64,000 nt of DNA from Leishmania donovani (GCF_000227135.1 NC_018256.1:189969-253968); one strand, 5' to 3'; counted from the stretch's first letter, positions 30,452 to 40,600 are shown. Program-made: numbers and translations. The notes: generated by a model not told the origin, from the sequence alone.

Positions 30452-31347
30452 AGCTCAAGGCTCACTGTCTCGTAACGAAAGGCAAACGCGGCGCCGCTTA
30501 TTGGTGCGTGCGAGTGCCAGGTAGCTGCTGAGGGTGTATGGAGCAGTGGGAATGCAGTGATCTCCTCCCGTAAGCCTTGACTCGCGCCGTATTTGCCGCA
30601 CTGTGTCCTGCGGCACCGTCCACTTGCCTTTCGAGTAGGGGGAGGGTGGCGAACAGCAACAGCTTGGCGCTGGCAGAGACGGCGACAGAGGCGAGGATGG
30701 TGGCTGGAGACGACATGCTTGATGGGCGAGAGAGCAGGGAAGGGAAGAAGGCGAGAGAGAGAGAGAGAGAAAAGATCATCATGGCAACGCAGGACATGAC
30801 GGTGTCGGGTCCTCCACACGCTGAAAGTCGTGGAGAGTACGCCGGAGAGAAAAAGTGAGGGCCGCTCGAGAGAGCGAGAGTCCGCTTCATGGTGTTGCAG
30901 AGCACTGTAGGCGGCGATTGAAACCACAGCAGCGGCAGTGCCGTTGCGGCATCACCGCCGCCATCACAGCAAGACACACAAGCGCCTGCTCACATGAGAA
31001 CTGCAACCTCTCTTGTCGGCAGAGGTGCGCAATGTGTTTGGTTGGCTTCTTCTGCGCACGCCTCGTTTATCCACTCACGTGTCCATTGGCAGACACGTGA
31101 GTGGAGGTGGCAGCCGGGAGTCAGACGTGGGTGGGAGGGGTGCTGCTGTGCCCCGTCGAAGCGCGCTTTTCTGAGCTGCGAACGCCGTTTGACAGCACGC
31201 GCACTCACGGAGAGACTTGCGTATGCAGAAAAGGGGAGATGAACTGCGCGGCACAGCCCCCATGCATACTCAGAAGGGCGCCCATTCACGCCGACAGCTA
31301 CCACCACAACGGTGGCAGCAGCACCAGCAGCACGAGCAGGCAGCCGT
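30452..31347 (-). other. 900-nt spacer containing a perfect hairpin
   Basis: It holds the leader of the coiled-coil gene and the 3' UTR of XPB. It includes a GA-rich stretch (30745-30775) and the 14-bp inverted repeat described separately. No ORF is credible. Confidence 0.5.
31070..31105. repeat. Perfect 14-bp inverted repeat with 8-nt loop
   Basis: TCCACTCACGTGTC (31070-31083) and its exact reverse complement (31092-31105) flank the loop CATTGGCA. It lies about 240 nt downstream of the XPB stop codon on the transcribed strand, so in RNA it would be a stable stem-loop in the XPB 3' UTR or intergenic RNA. Confidence 0.9.
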
Positions 31348-34300
31348 CTACTCGGCCTCCGTCACGGCGTCGCTGCCACGCGTATCTCGTGCACGCAACA
31401 CAGTGTTTCGGACGAAGCTGATGCAGTGACTTTCCTGATCAGCCGTCGCAGGGATGCACCGATGGCTGCGGTCAAGGCAGCCACGACGCACGCGGCGCTC
31501 GCGCAGCGAAGAAGACGGCGCACCTTCGCCAATGAGCACAGTGCCAAAGGTCCGCGGCGCATCCACGCTGCTGAAGGTGACCTTCCATGACTCGGAGCTG
31601 AGCAGAGGGTATCGCCCGAGCTCCTCGGACGAGGGCCGGGGGGTGCCTCTGCCCAACTCGCCGCCACGCAAGGTACAAGTCGCTCGTCCGTGCTGAAACG
31701 CCGCCTCGATGAGGGCTGCTGCATCAACAGAAAACGGAGCCCAGTAGAGGCCATCGTAGTGCACCACGCCAGCATCCGCCACCGCTGCCGTTTCCGAGGA
31801 CGGTGTAGCGGAAGCGGTGTTGTGCGTCTGATACCACCACTGGGGTGGCCCCACACAGCAGGGCTGCCCGCCCACGCGCGCGAACTCGCTCAGAACGCGG
31901 TCACAGTGCAAGATGCGGTAGGCGAAGCCCTGATCGCGCAGCCAGCTCTGCCTTTTGTAGCTTGTGCTGACGTCCGCCGTATCCTGCGAGACAAGGGTGT
32001 AGAAGTAGGCGCATGTGTTGTCGAGGGATGGCGGCTTGGGGCGCAGGATGCGGCCAAGGCGTTGCGCCTCCTGCCGACGCGACGCCCCGAGGCCAGAGAC
32101 CTGGATCACGACAGATGCGCAGGGCAGGTCCAGCGCGACATCACCGACACGTGTCAAGACGATGGCGTTCACGCTATCGGAGTGCTGGAAGTACTGCAAC
32201 AGGTTTGTCCGCTCTGCCTCGCTCGTCCGCCGATCCATGAAAGGCAGGTGGAGGTGATGCGCAAAGAAGCGCACGTCAGCGAGGTAGTCGCAAAATATAA
32301 TCACCTTGTCGGGCGGAGAGCGCTGCTGATGAAAGGCCAGAAGCGCCTGCGTACACCACAGCTTGTACGGGTTGCAGGAAGCAAGGCGCAGAGAGCGCGA
32401 GGTAAGGGAGCCGTACGCGTCATGCCCTCTGCCCCTCCCTCCACGGGCGCCGTTGTCCTCCCCATCGCTGTCCCCGTCCTCCCCGGCGTCCTCGTCGTCC
32501 TGAAAGACACTCTCGCGGCAACGCTTTCCGTTGCCGCCGCGGCCGCCACGATGGTTGAGGCGTGCGTGTGCGCCGAGAAGGGCACGGGTGCTCTGAATAT
32601 CGTGGTACTCTTGCAGGAACAGGGGCGGCATCGGGCACTGCACCTCGGCGCACTCGACGTTCGCCAGGAAGCCGGCGCAAGTCAGATCGAGCCAGTTAGC
32701 TTCATACAGCTTTGGCCCCACAAGGTGACGCAGGTCGCCGATTTTGTCGTCCTCCCGCAGCAGCGTTGCGCTGAGCCCCAGCACGCACTTGTACTTGATT
32801 GTGTTCAGCACATCCTGGAAGTGGTGCGCGAGGGCGGTGTGCACCTCGTCCAGAAGCAGCAGACCCCACGGCTGCGCAGTCATGGCCTGTAGGATCGCCC
32901 GGGACTCTTCCGCAGCAGCGCCGTCCGTGCTACCTCGCTTTGCGACGACCATGCTGTAGGTGGTGATGAAAACCTTGCCCGGTCGCTGCTTCACCTTTGC
33001 TGTGCACACCGTCACCTCATCCTCAGCCAGGTCCGTCCAACGCAAAAACTCGCGCTGCCACTGGAAAACAGACATGTTGTTGATGCACATCACGATAGTG
33101 GTAGTTTGCATGGTGGCGGCAGCACCAATGCCAGTTAGCGTCTTGCCAGCCCCGCACGGGAGGACGATGACGCCTTGGTGCGCCTTGCGTCCTCGGCAGA
33201 ACCTCTCGAGCGATGCCACCTGGTAGGGCCGCAGACGAACGTGGCTTGCGAGGTTCAGGTTCGGCACATGCAGGGTGCGGTCCTGCATGTAGTCGTAGTA
33301 GCAGTCGGCGCGGATGTCAAACTTTGAAAAGAGGCACTCCTTCACCTCTCGTAGCTTTCCGTCACGCACCTGGCACTTGTACAAAAAGCGGCTGGCACTT
33401 GGCGTCGCTGCCGCCTTCTCATGCCGGGTGCCGGCACGCGGGGATTCGTAGAGCAAGCGCAGCACGGCAGGCCGCCCGGCGTCCCGCGCCAGCCGTTCAG
33501 CATCGCCGATGTTCTTTGTATTTCCCAGCGGGCTCCGATCAACGTCAGATAAGATCCAGCGCTCAGCGCCGCAGATCACCACCGGCTCCAGGAACTCCTT
33601 CAGGGCCGGTAGTACGTGTTCCAAGTGCGCCCGCTGGCGCGACTGAACAAAGTAGAGCAGCTGCTGATCGTCTCGGTCGGCAAGCGCACCGGTGGCAGCG
33701 CCGTTTCGCTCCTTCGATACTGTCGCCCTGGACGTGGCGGTGGTTGAGGCAAAGGAGGCACCACGGCTCGCCTCGAACTGGTGGAAGCGCCGCAGGCGCG
33801 GCTGCAGCACGATCTGCACGCGAGAAGCGTGTTCCTCCTCCTTCAGCATCTGCGCCAACGACTCTGGAAGCGGTCGATGGACGTCAGCAGGCCGCACAAC
33901 TGCAAGGGAGATGAGCGGTCGTGCTGCGATTGGCGTCCCTTGTTCAAGCGGAGAGCCCGTGGTGGGCGAGTGTATAGGCGCTGCTGCAGATGCCGGCGTC
34001 GGCAACAAGGGACGGAAGAGCTGCAAGAGACGGCTAGTCGGGCTGCCGGAAGGCGCTGCGGCGCGAGACGAGACTGTTTCCAAGGCCGAGGCAGCCGCGT
34101 CGCCCGCGGACAAACGGTCGCCTACCGCCTCCTCTTCCACCTTTTCCCGTTTTACAAGAGTCTTCCAGCTGTCGTTGCTCACGTGGGGGGCGGAGACAGC
34201 GGGTGATGCGACGTCGTCGGCGCCTGTGCGGTTCAGCGAGGCCAGAATGGTGCCTGTCAGATCGACGTCGGAGAGGCACCGCGGCAGTGGTATGCGAGCA

Positions 34301-34668
34301 GCAAACGACGAAGACGCGGTTTTAGTCGCCAACGCCTCCTGAGAAGCCCGAAATCCATCTACCTCCGCGCTCCCATTCGACTCGTCCAGCGCGGCCGCCA
34401 GCCTCTCCAGTGCTGCGCAGCGCTCAAGGTCAACAGGCAGCTCCTGAGCCGCGTTCAGCCGGAAGTGTCGGAGAACACTCTCAATCATGGCAAGCGAGTA
34501 CGTGCCCTCGGCGGTGGCCGCGGACAAGGAGGAGCTGTCCATGCGGTACTGTTCCATGTACTGGGTCCTGCTGACTGGCTCGCAGCAGGAAATGAGAAAG
34601 TCGATGACATGGGTGTAGGCGGGGTGCGCCTTCTCCACAAAGATGTTGCCCGAGTCACCGATGTTCAT
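31348..34668 (-). CDS. XPB: XPB/ERCC3-type DNA helicase/translocase, 1,106 residues
   Basis: XPB is the SF2 translocase of TFIIH that opens DNA for transcription initiation and nucleotide excision repair in the nucleus. The N-terminal XPB region is recognisable at ~9-75 (IFVEKAHPAYTHVIDFL; RTQYMEQYRM), then continues after a disordered insert at ~275-470. The helicase core shows the Q/DRD-type entry LRPYQVASLERFC (479-491), Walker A PCGAGKT (504-510), DEVH box (607-610), SAT (633-635), the XPB-specific RED motif (LLREDDKI, 638-640) and GPKLYEANW, and motif VI QRLGRILRPK (869-878). Two Gly/Asp/Ser-rich insertions (~95-270 and ~698-758) account for its extra length over human XPB (~780). Trypanosomatids have two XPB paralogues (XPB and XPB-R); the intact N-terminus suggests the TFIIH-type, but I cannot be certain which one this is. 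Confidence 0.93.
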   Translation of the reverse strand: MNIGDSGNIFVEKAHPAYTHVIDFLISCCEPVSRTQYMEQYRMDSSSLSAATAEGTYSLAMIESVLRHFRLNAAQELPVDLERCAALERLAAALDESNGSAEVDGFRASQEALATKTASSSFAARIPLPRCLSDVDLTGTILASLNRTGADDVASPAVSAPHVSNDSWKTLVKREKVEEEAVGDRLSAGDAAASALETVSSRAAAPSGSPTSRLLQLFRPLLPTPASAAAPIHSPTTGSPLEQGTPIAARPLISLAVVRPADVHRPLPESLAQMLKEEEHASRVQIVLQPRLRRFHQFEASRGASFASTTATSRATVSKERNGAATGALADRDDQQLLYFVQSRQRAHLEHVLPALKEFLEPVVICGAERWILSDVDRSPLGNTKNIGDAERLARDAGRPAVLRLLYESPRAGTRHEKAAATPSASRFLYKCQVRDGKLREVKECLFSKFDIRADCYYDYMQDRTLHVPNLNLASHVRLRPYQVASLERFCRGRKAHQGVIVLPCGAGKTLTGIGAAATMQTTTIVMCINNMSVFQWQREFLRWTDLAEDEVTVCTAKVKQRPGKVFITTYSMVVAKRGSTDGAAAEESRAILQAMTAQPWGLLLLDEVHTALAHHFQDVLNTIKYKCVLGLSATLLREDDKIGDLRHLVGPKLYEANWLDLTCAGFLANVECAEVQCPMPPLFLQEYHDIQSTRALLGAHARLNHRGGRGGNGKRCRESVFQDDEDAGEDGDSDGEDNGARGGRGRGHDAYGSLTSRSLRLASCNPYKLWCTQALLAFHQQRSPPDKVIIFCDYLADVRFFAHHLHLPFMDRRTSEAERTNLLQYFQHSDSVNAIVLTRVGDVALDLPCASVVIQVSGLGASRRQEAQRLGRILRPKPPSLDNTCAYFYTLVSQDTADVSTSYKRQSWLRDQGFAYRILHCDRVLSEFARVGGQPCCVGPPQWWYQTHNTASATPSSETAAVADAGVVHYDGLYWAPFSVDAAALIEAAFQHGRATCTLRGGELGRGTPRPSSEELGRYPLLSSESWKVTFSSVDAPRTFGTVLIGEGAPSSSLRERRVRRGCLDRSHRCIPATADQESHCISFVRNTVLRARDTRGSDAVTEAE

Positions 34669-35552
34669 TGTGGCCGTGTGCGCGCCTCCAGGTGGAAACG
34701 GGAAGGTGAGTGCCCGCCCACTGCACGGACACTCTCTGCCTGGCCTTCACCCCTTCCACGCCGCTGCTCACGGCGTAACGCGAGATCGGCACAAGGAAAA
34801 GGCGCGAGATGCGACGACGTGCAGACGGAGCGGCAAGGCGGCAGACTCGTGTGCTTCTTCACTTCGTTTTCCAGAAGGAGAGCGCCAGTGCGGAGACTCA
34901 GATGAAGTGCATACACCACGCACACGCGCAGGCACTCACGACTGAAGGAGAGGAGTGGCAGCAATGTGTCGCCAGTCTCCACCTCCTGATGGAGTACTGG
35001 ATGGCGGACACGTGAGCAGATTCGCGTGGGCGAGCGAGCTAGATAGAGGGGGGCGGGTGCGCGAACCGGAAGAAAAGAGTGGGGCAGTTCATGGGTAAGG
35101 AGGTGGTGAAGAAGGCCGTTAGACCAGAGCAGTCAAGAGCGCTAAAACAGCTGCAGGCATGCGCGCGTAGGCGGGTGTTGGGAAGGTGTCCCCATAAAAA
35201 TGGCCGTTTGCTGTGGCAGAGTGGCTATCAAACACACAGGAAGGGGTGGTGGGGGCTGTAGGAAGATGTGGAGAGATGATGGGTTAGCACATCGATCGCG
35301 AAAGAAGGACCGAGTCGCCCCCATCACGGGCTCACCCCTTCTGCTGCACGCAGTGTCCACAAGGGCGAGGGCAAAGCAGAAGCGACGCAGGCCACGCTTG
35401 ATGGGCACACGCCCTATCTCCGTGTGTGTGTGTGTCCTCTAGTCGTCTGTATCGTCTTGCCGTCGGCCGCTAAATCGCTGTCCACATCGCGCACGAGCGC
35501 GCCCCCGGGCCGCCACCATCACAGCAGAAGAGAAAATTAACCGAGATGCGCG
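34669..35552 (-). other. 880-nt spacer, no gene
   Basis: It holds the XPB leader (an AG follows a modest pyrimidine run near 34687) and the 3' UTR of the NFX1-type gene. ORFs are short and low-complexity. Confidence 0.45.
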
Positions 35553-37289
35553 TCACCCCGCCGCGCCCTCGCCGCGCTTCAAGACATCGGCCAGCGTCGG
35601 GAAGCTCTTCGCGCAGTCGTGCTCGCATGGCCCGATGTGGCACACGAGGTTGCAGAACTTGCCACAGCAGGGCAGGTTCTTGCCGCACTTCCGTCCACAC
35701 GAGATCTCCTTCTTGTAGCATGGCATGTGGAACGGCATCGGCTTCTGGTGCGACGCGCACAGCTTCTCTCCCAGCACGACACACTTGGGACACTCAGCCT
35801 CGATGTGGCATGGGTGGTTTGGCGGGTGCCCACACGAACGCGGGATGCTGCAGGGATGATTGCACTGCGGCGGCCGCGTCCCGCACGGCACCGGCGGGTC
35901 CACCCACGTCTTCCGGCATCGGCAGTAGAGGCGCTCGTACGAGACGTGGGCGCATGGGGGGCACTTACCTTGGTGGCAGAGTCGCCCGCACTGATGCACA
36001 CCACACGCGAGCTTTCGAATGCATATCTGCAGGCATGTGTGCTCCGCGTCGGTACAGCACGTCTTAGTGCAGCGATGCTTGTGGCAAGACAACATGCGAC
36101 GGCATACTTGATTGCACTTGGGAGGCATCGACACAGGCAGTGTGCCAGTTGGCAATCCACACCGCACGCGCGCCGCCTCCCACTCAGACTCCGGCAGGTA
36201 CTGGCAGAAGCAGGGGCAGGATACGTGGCGGCTGCCGCACGCGCATGGCACCGTCACCGTCTCCTTGCACGGTGCGCACGGCGTTTCGTCGTGGCACGTC
36301 AGCCAGCACAGGTGACCGCACGGCAGTGGCAGCTCGCACGTGAGCCCACATGACGGTACAGGGTCCATGCACGACGTTCGCTCTACCTGCACCCGCGTTT
36401 TGCCACACGGACAGAATTTCTGGCGCTGCGGAGTGCGGTAGCACTTCTCGCACAAGCCAGGGTGGCACAGCATGCCGCACACGTGTTGGTCGCAATCGCG
36501 CTTCTTTTCGCAGTGGTGCGCGCAACGGAAGCCGCTGACGCTCGCGCCGGCACCCGCGTCACCTGCAGCGCCGTCGTCCGCAGCTGCTGTCGCAGCAGCA
36601 CCGGCGAAGGCAGGCGGAGCAGCCCCGCACCGCCGCGTGCGCACCGTAGCCCCGCAGTAACACTTCTCCATAACCATCACTGTGCAGACTGGGCAGGCGC
36701 CTTCGTGGCAGGGCGCCTTGCAGCGATGCTCCCCGCAGTCCAGCAGCTTCCCGCAGGTCTCGTCGCACTCGTACCCGTGAATACTGCTTGAGCAGCCCAC
36801 CGTCTTGGAATGCTTGCCACACCAGCATGCCTGCTCGCGAACACGCGTGCAGGCTGGGCACGGCCCGGGATGGCACAGCAGCGTGCACCGGTGAGGACAG
36901 CAGGGGTCTGCTTGACGCCGCTCGCACGGCTGGCCGCAGCTACCGGGCACGAGCATCGCGTCCGCGGGCGGCTTCGCCGTCTTGCCGCAATAGCACCGAT
37001 AGACAGCCAGGCTATCGTTATCGTTTAAGGACTGGCAAAGAGGGCAGCGGAAGCGGTCCAGCTCCCCGCGGGCGGCGACGCCCGACGTGGACTGCAGCTG
37101 ACGATCGCGCTCTTTCGTTTGACTGTCCGCCCAGAAGCGGATGCATGGCAAGTGAAAGACGCCATAGCAGCGTGAGCAGGCCCAAAGCTCGTGTCGGTGG
37201 CCGACAGGCTCGGAGCAGACCATGCACTCGTACCGGCCGGCGAGAAGGTCCTCGGAGAGCTCGCGCGTGAGCTGCGGGGAGGCGCACAT
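35553..37289 (-). CDS. NFX1-type zinc-finger protein with N-terminal RING/PHD-like finger, 578 residues
   Basis: An N-terminal cross-brace finger (C22, C25, C38, C41, H46, C49, C82, C85) is of the RING type found in NFX1/NFXL1 proteins. It is followed by about eight NFX1 fingers of the C-x-H-x3-C-x3-C-H-x3-C-x2-C kind, at ~130-147, 185-202, 266-283, 324-341, 402-419, 429-446, 486-503 and 541-559. In other eukaryotes NFX1-family proteins act as transcription repressors or E3 ubiquitin ligases. The R3H and PAM2 motifs of NFX1 proper are absent, so it is closer to NFXL1. An Ala/Gly/Asp-rich insert (~225-252) separates the third finger. The ATG at 37289 is preceded by a strong polypyrimidine tract and AG. 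Nuclear or cytosolic E3/regulator; the target is unknown. Confidence 0.9.
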   Translation of the reverse strand: MCASPQLTRELSEDLLAGRYECMVCSEPVGHRHELWACSRCYGVFHLPCIRFWADSQTKERDRQLQSTSGVAARGELDRFRCPLCQSLNDNDSLAVYRCYCGKTAKPPADAMLVPGSCGQPCERRQADPCCPHRCTLLCHPGPCPACTRVREQACWCGKHSKTVGCSSSIHGYECDETCGKLLDCGEHRCKAPCHEGACPVCTVMVMEKCYCGATVRTRRCGAAPPAFAGAAATAAADDGAAGDAGAGASVSGFRCAHHCEKKRDCDQHVCGMLCHPGLCEKCYRTPQRQKFCPCGKTRVQVERTSCMDPVPSCGLTCELPLPCGHLCWLTCHDETPCAPCKETVTVPCACGSRHVSCPCFCQYLPESEWEAARVRCGLPTGTLPVSMPPKCNQVCRRMLSCHKHRCTKTCCTDAEHTCLQICIRKLACGVHQCGRLCHQGKCPPCAHVSYERLYCRCRKTWVDPPVPCGTRPPQCNHPCSIPRSCGHPPNHPCHIEAECPKCVVLGEKLCASHQKPMPFHMPCYKKEISCGRKCGKNLPCCGKFCNLVCHIGPCEHDCAKSFPTLADVLKRGEGAAG

Positions 37290-37299
37290 GGAGCGTGAG

Positions 37300-37335
37300 C
37301 TGAAGACGAGAGAAAAGATGGAAAGAAGGGCAACG
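37300..37335 (-). promoter_or_regulatory. Probable trans-splice acceptor of the NFX1-type gene
   Basis: On the minus strand CCCTTCTTTCCATCTTTTCT leads through CTCGTCTTC to AG at 37301-37300, ten nt before the ATG. It is the clearest acceptor in the window and supports this start. Confidence 0.6.
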
Positions 37336-38704
37336 GCTGCGATCCAATCAAAAATGAACGCGTCTCTGTGTTAGGGCGTGGGGGTAGGGGGTAAACACAC
37401 ACACACACACACACCGCCCACTTGTGTGCTGCACCGACGTGAATGCTACGCGTCCTCACTTGCGGAGCGAAACAGAGAGGGCAGAGACGAGATAAAGGGG
37501 CGAAGAAGTTGTGCACGGAGTGGGCCCGATGGCTGCGCTCGACGTGCACGGAAAGAAAGAGAAGACCAAGAGTGAGGAAAACGTTGTCAAGCGGCGCCAG
37601 GGACCAGAGAAGAGGGAAGCGCAAGAATTTCGGGCAGGAAAACGCGCTTGATGACAATGATCACGCAGACAGACAACACCACAACATGTCGAGAGAGAGA
37701 AACACTTACTGAAGGTGCCTCTGGAGGTCTCAGGGGGGCGGGGGCGGTCGACTTGAGTCTGCTGGGCTTGCCCAGACAGATGCAGTCAGTAAGATGAAAG
37801 ATTCTCCTATTGTTGCCTAGAAGGCGGGGGAGGGGACGGTGGCACTTCTTAAAGCGGGCGAAGCGAGAGTCGCCTGCATTACATGAGACATGTCGGATGC
37901 AGACGCGCACATGAAGAACACAGCAGGCAGAAGCTCCTCTCCCTTTCCCTGCCCAAACGGTGGCGGTTCGCTTGAGAAACGGGGTCTATACAGTGCCCTT
38001 GCCACGCCGCCTAACTCAACCGCACGACGCCTGTAGCGGCGACGGCTGCACAAGACTACTTCCCTCGCTTTACCTTCGCTTTCTCTCCTGCAAGCAGTGA
38101 TGGGTGTCCTCACTGCTTGCGCTCGCTCGCTCTGACGGTTCCCGCGCTGTCCTTCTGTTCTCCTCCTCCCCCCCCCTGTGTGCTGGGGAGAGGGACTCTC
38201 CGTCTCGCAGTACACACTGGATGTATGCGAGGGTCGGTGTACGCAACTGCACCTTATTACGCGAATCCGCATGCGCGGGTGCCGAACAAGAAACCGTGTG
38301 TTGCGCCCTTCGCTCCGTCCCCCACCCACCCACGACCAATACAATGCCTTGGGCAATCTGGGGGCCTATTGGGCGGCATCCCGTGGTACGGGGCGAGGGC
38401 ACAAAACACGTCGCACCACTTAGCAACAAGAGCATCGCATCCGTTCTTTGTTAAGCGCGCGCGTGCAACCAAACGGCGGCCCGCATGCCACCACCACCAA
38501 CCTCTGCCGCCCTCCTCCGTTGGCACTGTCACTACCAGGGCAACAACGCGGCGTATTGGAGGAGCTGCGCGACAACTTCGACGATCTCAGCCGCGTCTGC
38601 CTTTCTGAAGTTAGTCATGCGCATACTCCGCGCGGCGGCCTCGACCATTCGGATACCTCCTCCTCCGCAGCGCAGTGGCGGTCTTCGAAACCACCTCCAG
38701 ACTC
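37302..38704 (-). other. 1.4-kb spacer, no gene
   Basis: It contains a CA microsatellite (37394-37414). From ~38100 to 38700 the + strand is pyrimidine-rich and more complex than the other spacers. ORFs there have no recognisable domains. It holds the 3' UTR of the NUFIP-like gene. Confidence 0.45.
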
Positions 38705-40600
38705 TCATGGCTTCGGGTGGTCTTCAAAGAAGTCGCGAGCGACGAAGAAGCGCAACGCCTGCAGCAGCACTCCCTGCTCATCCATCCTCGCCTCCTCTGT
38801 GAGTCGCTCGTACAGCGTCGGCGGCGGAGGCGGGCGGCGGGCGGGGTCGCGGCGGTGCAGCTGCGCGTACCTCGCTGCCGCGACAGGGGCCATCATGCGA
38901 GTCACCTCCCTCGGCGCATCAGCCAGCGGCGCTGCAGGCTGCGGCAACGGTGGCATGTCTTCGCTGCTTTGATCCTTCGGGGCATCGGCCACTGGTGTTG
39001 CGTGGCCCTCCGACGGCGGTGTGGCGTTAGCGCTCAGTTCCTCTTGAGGCGCGACAGGCGCCGCCCCGCGGAGTTCGCTGGGCAAGGGGTGCGTTGGCGC
39101 AACGCCATGTACCTGCTCAGCTACAGCTTGCTCGGCACCGCTGTCGCTTGGCGCCGTGGTCTCTGGCGCCTCTTGCTGCGGAGCATCACCGGGCCCCGGC
39201 TGCTCTGGCCCATTGTTGTCTTTTTCCGCCCTCTCACGATGCGGCTTGGCGCCCTTCTCCACCGCAGACAACTTTGCCTCGCCCCACACGACATGCCGAT
39301 CATACGTGTTGTCGCCTTTCGTCGGGCAGTCGGACACCCAGTGATCACCCTTGATGCCGCAGCGGTGGCAGACGTAAAACTGCGGAACATCCTTTGCAGC
39401 AGCGTAGCGCTCGCGCACGAGCTGCACGCGTTGCCGCGGGGTAAGGGTGCCGTTGGGGCCAAGAGGGATTATCTTCGTGGGATGTGCTCGCGCGGCGTGG
39501 GCACCAGCCGACGAAGCCGGCGAGGGAGACGACTGCTTTGCCAAAGGCACGGCAGTCGCCGTGGTACCGACAGCATCGGTGCTCTGGTCCCCTGTCCGTG
39601 ACCCTTGTGGAGACGTGTTAGAGGCCTTAATCGGTGCGGCCGTGGGGTCGGACTCCTGGTAAGATGAGACGGACGGCGGCTGAATGAAGCGAGCTTGCCC
39701 GCCCTCCGCGTCGCTTGCGAGAGATGGCGCCGGCGGCTGCGAAGGTTCGCACGGGTTTCGGTGGGAAGAGCGCCTTTGGCGGTGCTCAGACGACGAGCGC
39801 GACGACCGGGACGACGACGCAGATGCAGACGACGCTGCCGATGGAGAATGTGACCCGGCCGGCAGTCCGCCGCGTATAATCACAGACTCCTCCGTGCGAG
39901 GCCGCTTGCGAATAACAATACCATGCTGCTGCATCCACCGTCGCCGCTCATCGGGCAGCACAACGCCTCGCGCTGCCTTGTAGTAGAGCTCCTCTACCTT
40001 CATCTTCACGGCGTCCTGCGTGGGGAAGCGGCGCTTGCGCTGCTCGAGGTAAGCGTTCATGTCCACCAGGTTCGGCGCATCGGGGCGGTTGTGCAGCAGC
40101 TCTATGTGCTCCTCCATCCGCCAAGGCTTGCCCTTGCGGCAGGTGAAACGGCATCCGGCAACAGTGCAGTACATATGCGTGTCCATGTGTGCCTCGTACT
40201 TTTCCTGTGTGGCAAACTCTCGCTGACAGGCGTCGCAGTACAGGGCGTCATCCTTTCTGGCTGCTGGAGCGGCGCTTGTTTGAGGAAAGCGCTGCGCATT
40301 CGTGTGTGGCTCGTTCAATGGAGGAGGGCGAGCCGTGGCGTCGCCGGGATGCCCCGATGTGGAGCGGGACGGCAGCGCCAGTGCACGACTGCGATCGTTG
40401 CCGCTTTCCTCGCCAAGGATGTTGGCAGGGCTGCAGAGGAGCGGGTTGGGTGCTAGCTTGCACCACTCTCTGACTGTCCCGTACGCGCGCCGCCACCCCT
40501 CCATGGCGGTGGGGAGGCCAATCACGAGCTTTTCGTAGGGGCGAACGGCATCTTCCAGCTCACCGGGCGAAGGGCGAGGCATTCGATGGCGCGGTGGCAT
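38705..40600 (-). CDS. NUFIP-like protein with C2H2 fingers and a zinc knuckle, 631 residues
   Basis: The ATG at 40600 (MPPRHRMPRP) is used; the longer frame begins with TTG. A C2H2 finger (YCDACQREFATQEKYEAHMDTH; C122, C125, H138, H142) is followed at once by a second finger-like motif (C145, C150, H165, H170). Then comes the NUFIP signature helix AYLEQRKRRFPTQDAVKMK (~183-201), which in NUFIP1/Rsa1 binds SNU13 and assembles box C/D snoRNPs with the R2TP complex. The centre is Ser/Arg-rich. At ~410 there is a CCHC-like knuckle, C-x2-C-x5-H-x4-C (CHRCGIKGDHWVSDC), one residue longer than the retroviral type. The C-terminus has a short conserved-looking block (RRPPPPPTLYERLTEEARMD). Probably a nuclear snoRNP assembly factor, which would matter in an organism with very many C/D snoRNAs. 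The zinc knuckle is not a feature I know from animal NUFIP1. Confidence 0.82.
   Translation of the reverse strand: MPPRHRMPRPSPGELEDAVRPYEKLVIGLPTAMEGWRRAYGTVREWCKLAPNPLLCSPANILGEESGNDRSRALALPSRSTSGHPGDATARPPPLNEPHTNAQRFPQTSAAPAARKDDALYCDACQREFATQEKYEAHMDTHMYCTVAGCRFTCRKGKPWRMEEHIELLHNRPDAPNLVDMNAYLEQRKRRFPTQDAVKMKVEELYYKAARGVVLPDERRRWMQQHGIVIRKRPRTEESVIIRGGLPAGSHSPSAASSASASSSRSSRSSSEHRQRRSSHRNPCEPSQPPAPSLASDAEGGQARFIQPPSVSSYQESDPTAAPIKASNTSPQGSRTGDQSTDAVGTTATAVPLAKQSSPSPASSAGAHAARAHPTKIIPLGPNGTLTPRQRVQLVRERYAAAKDVPQFYVCHRCGIKGDHWVSDCPTKGDNTYDRHVVWGEAKLSAVEKGAKPHRERAEKDNNGPEQPGPGDAPQQEAPETTAPSDSGAEQAVAEQVHGVAPTHPLPSELRGAAPVAPQEELSANATPPSEGHATPVADAPKDQSSEDMPPLPQPAAPLADAPREVTRMMAPVAAARYAQLHRRDPARRPPPPPTLYERLTEEARMDEQGVLLQALRFFVARDFFEDHPKP

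Noticed and set aside
38448..38972. + strand frame near the NUFIP 3' end with coding-like stretch (LEELRDNFDDLSRVCLSEV)
   Set aside because: Most of it is the antisense of the NUFIP-like gene; the remaining part has no domain or splice-acceptor context.
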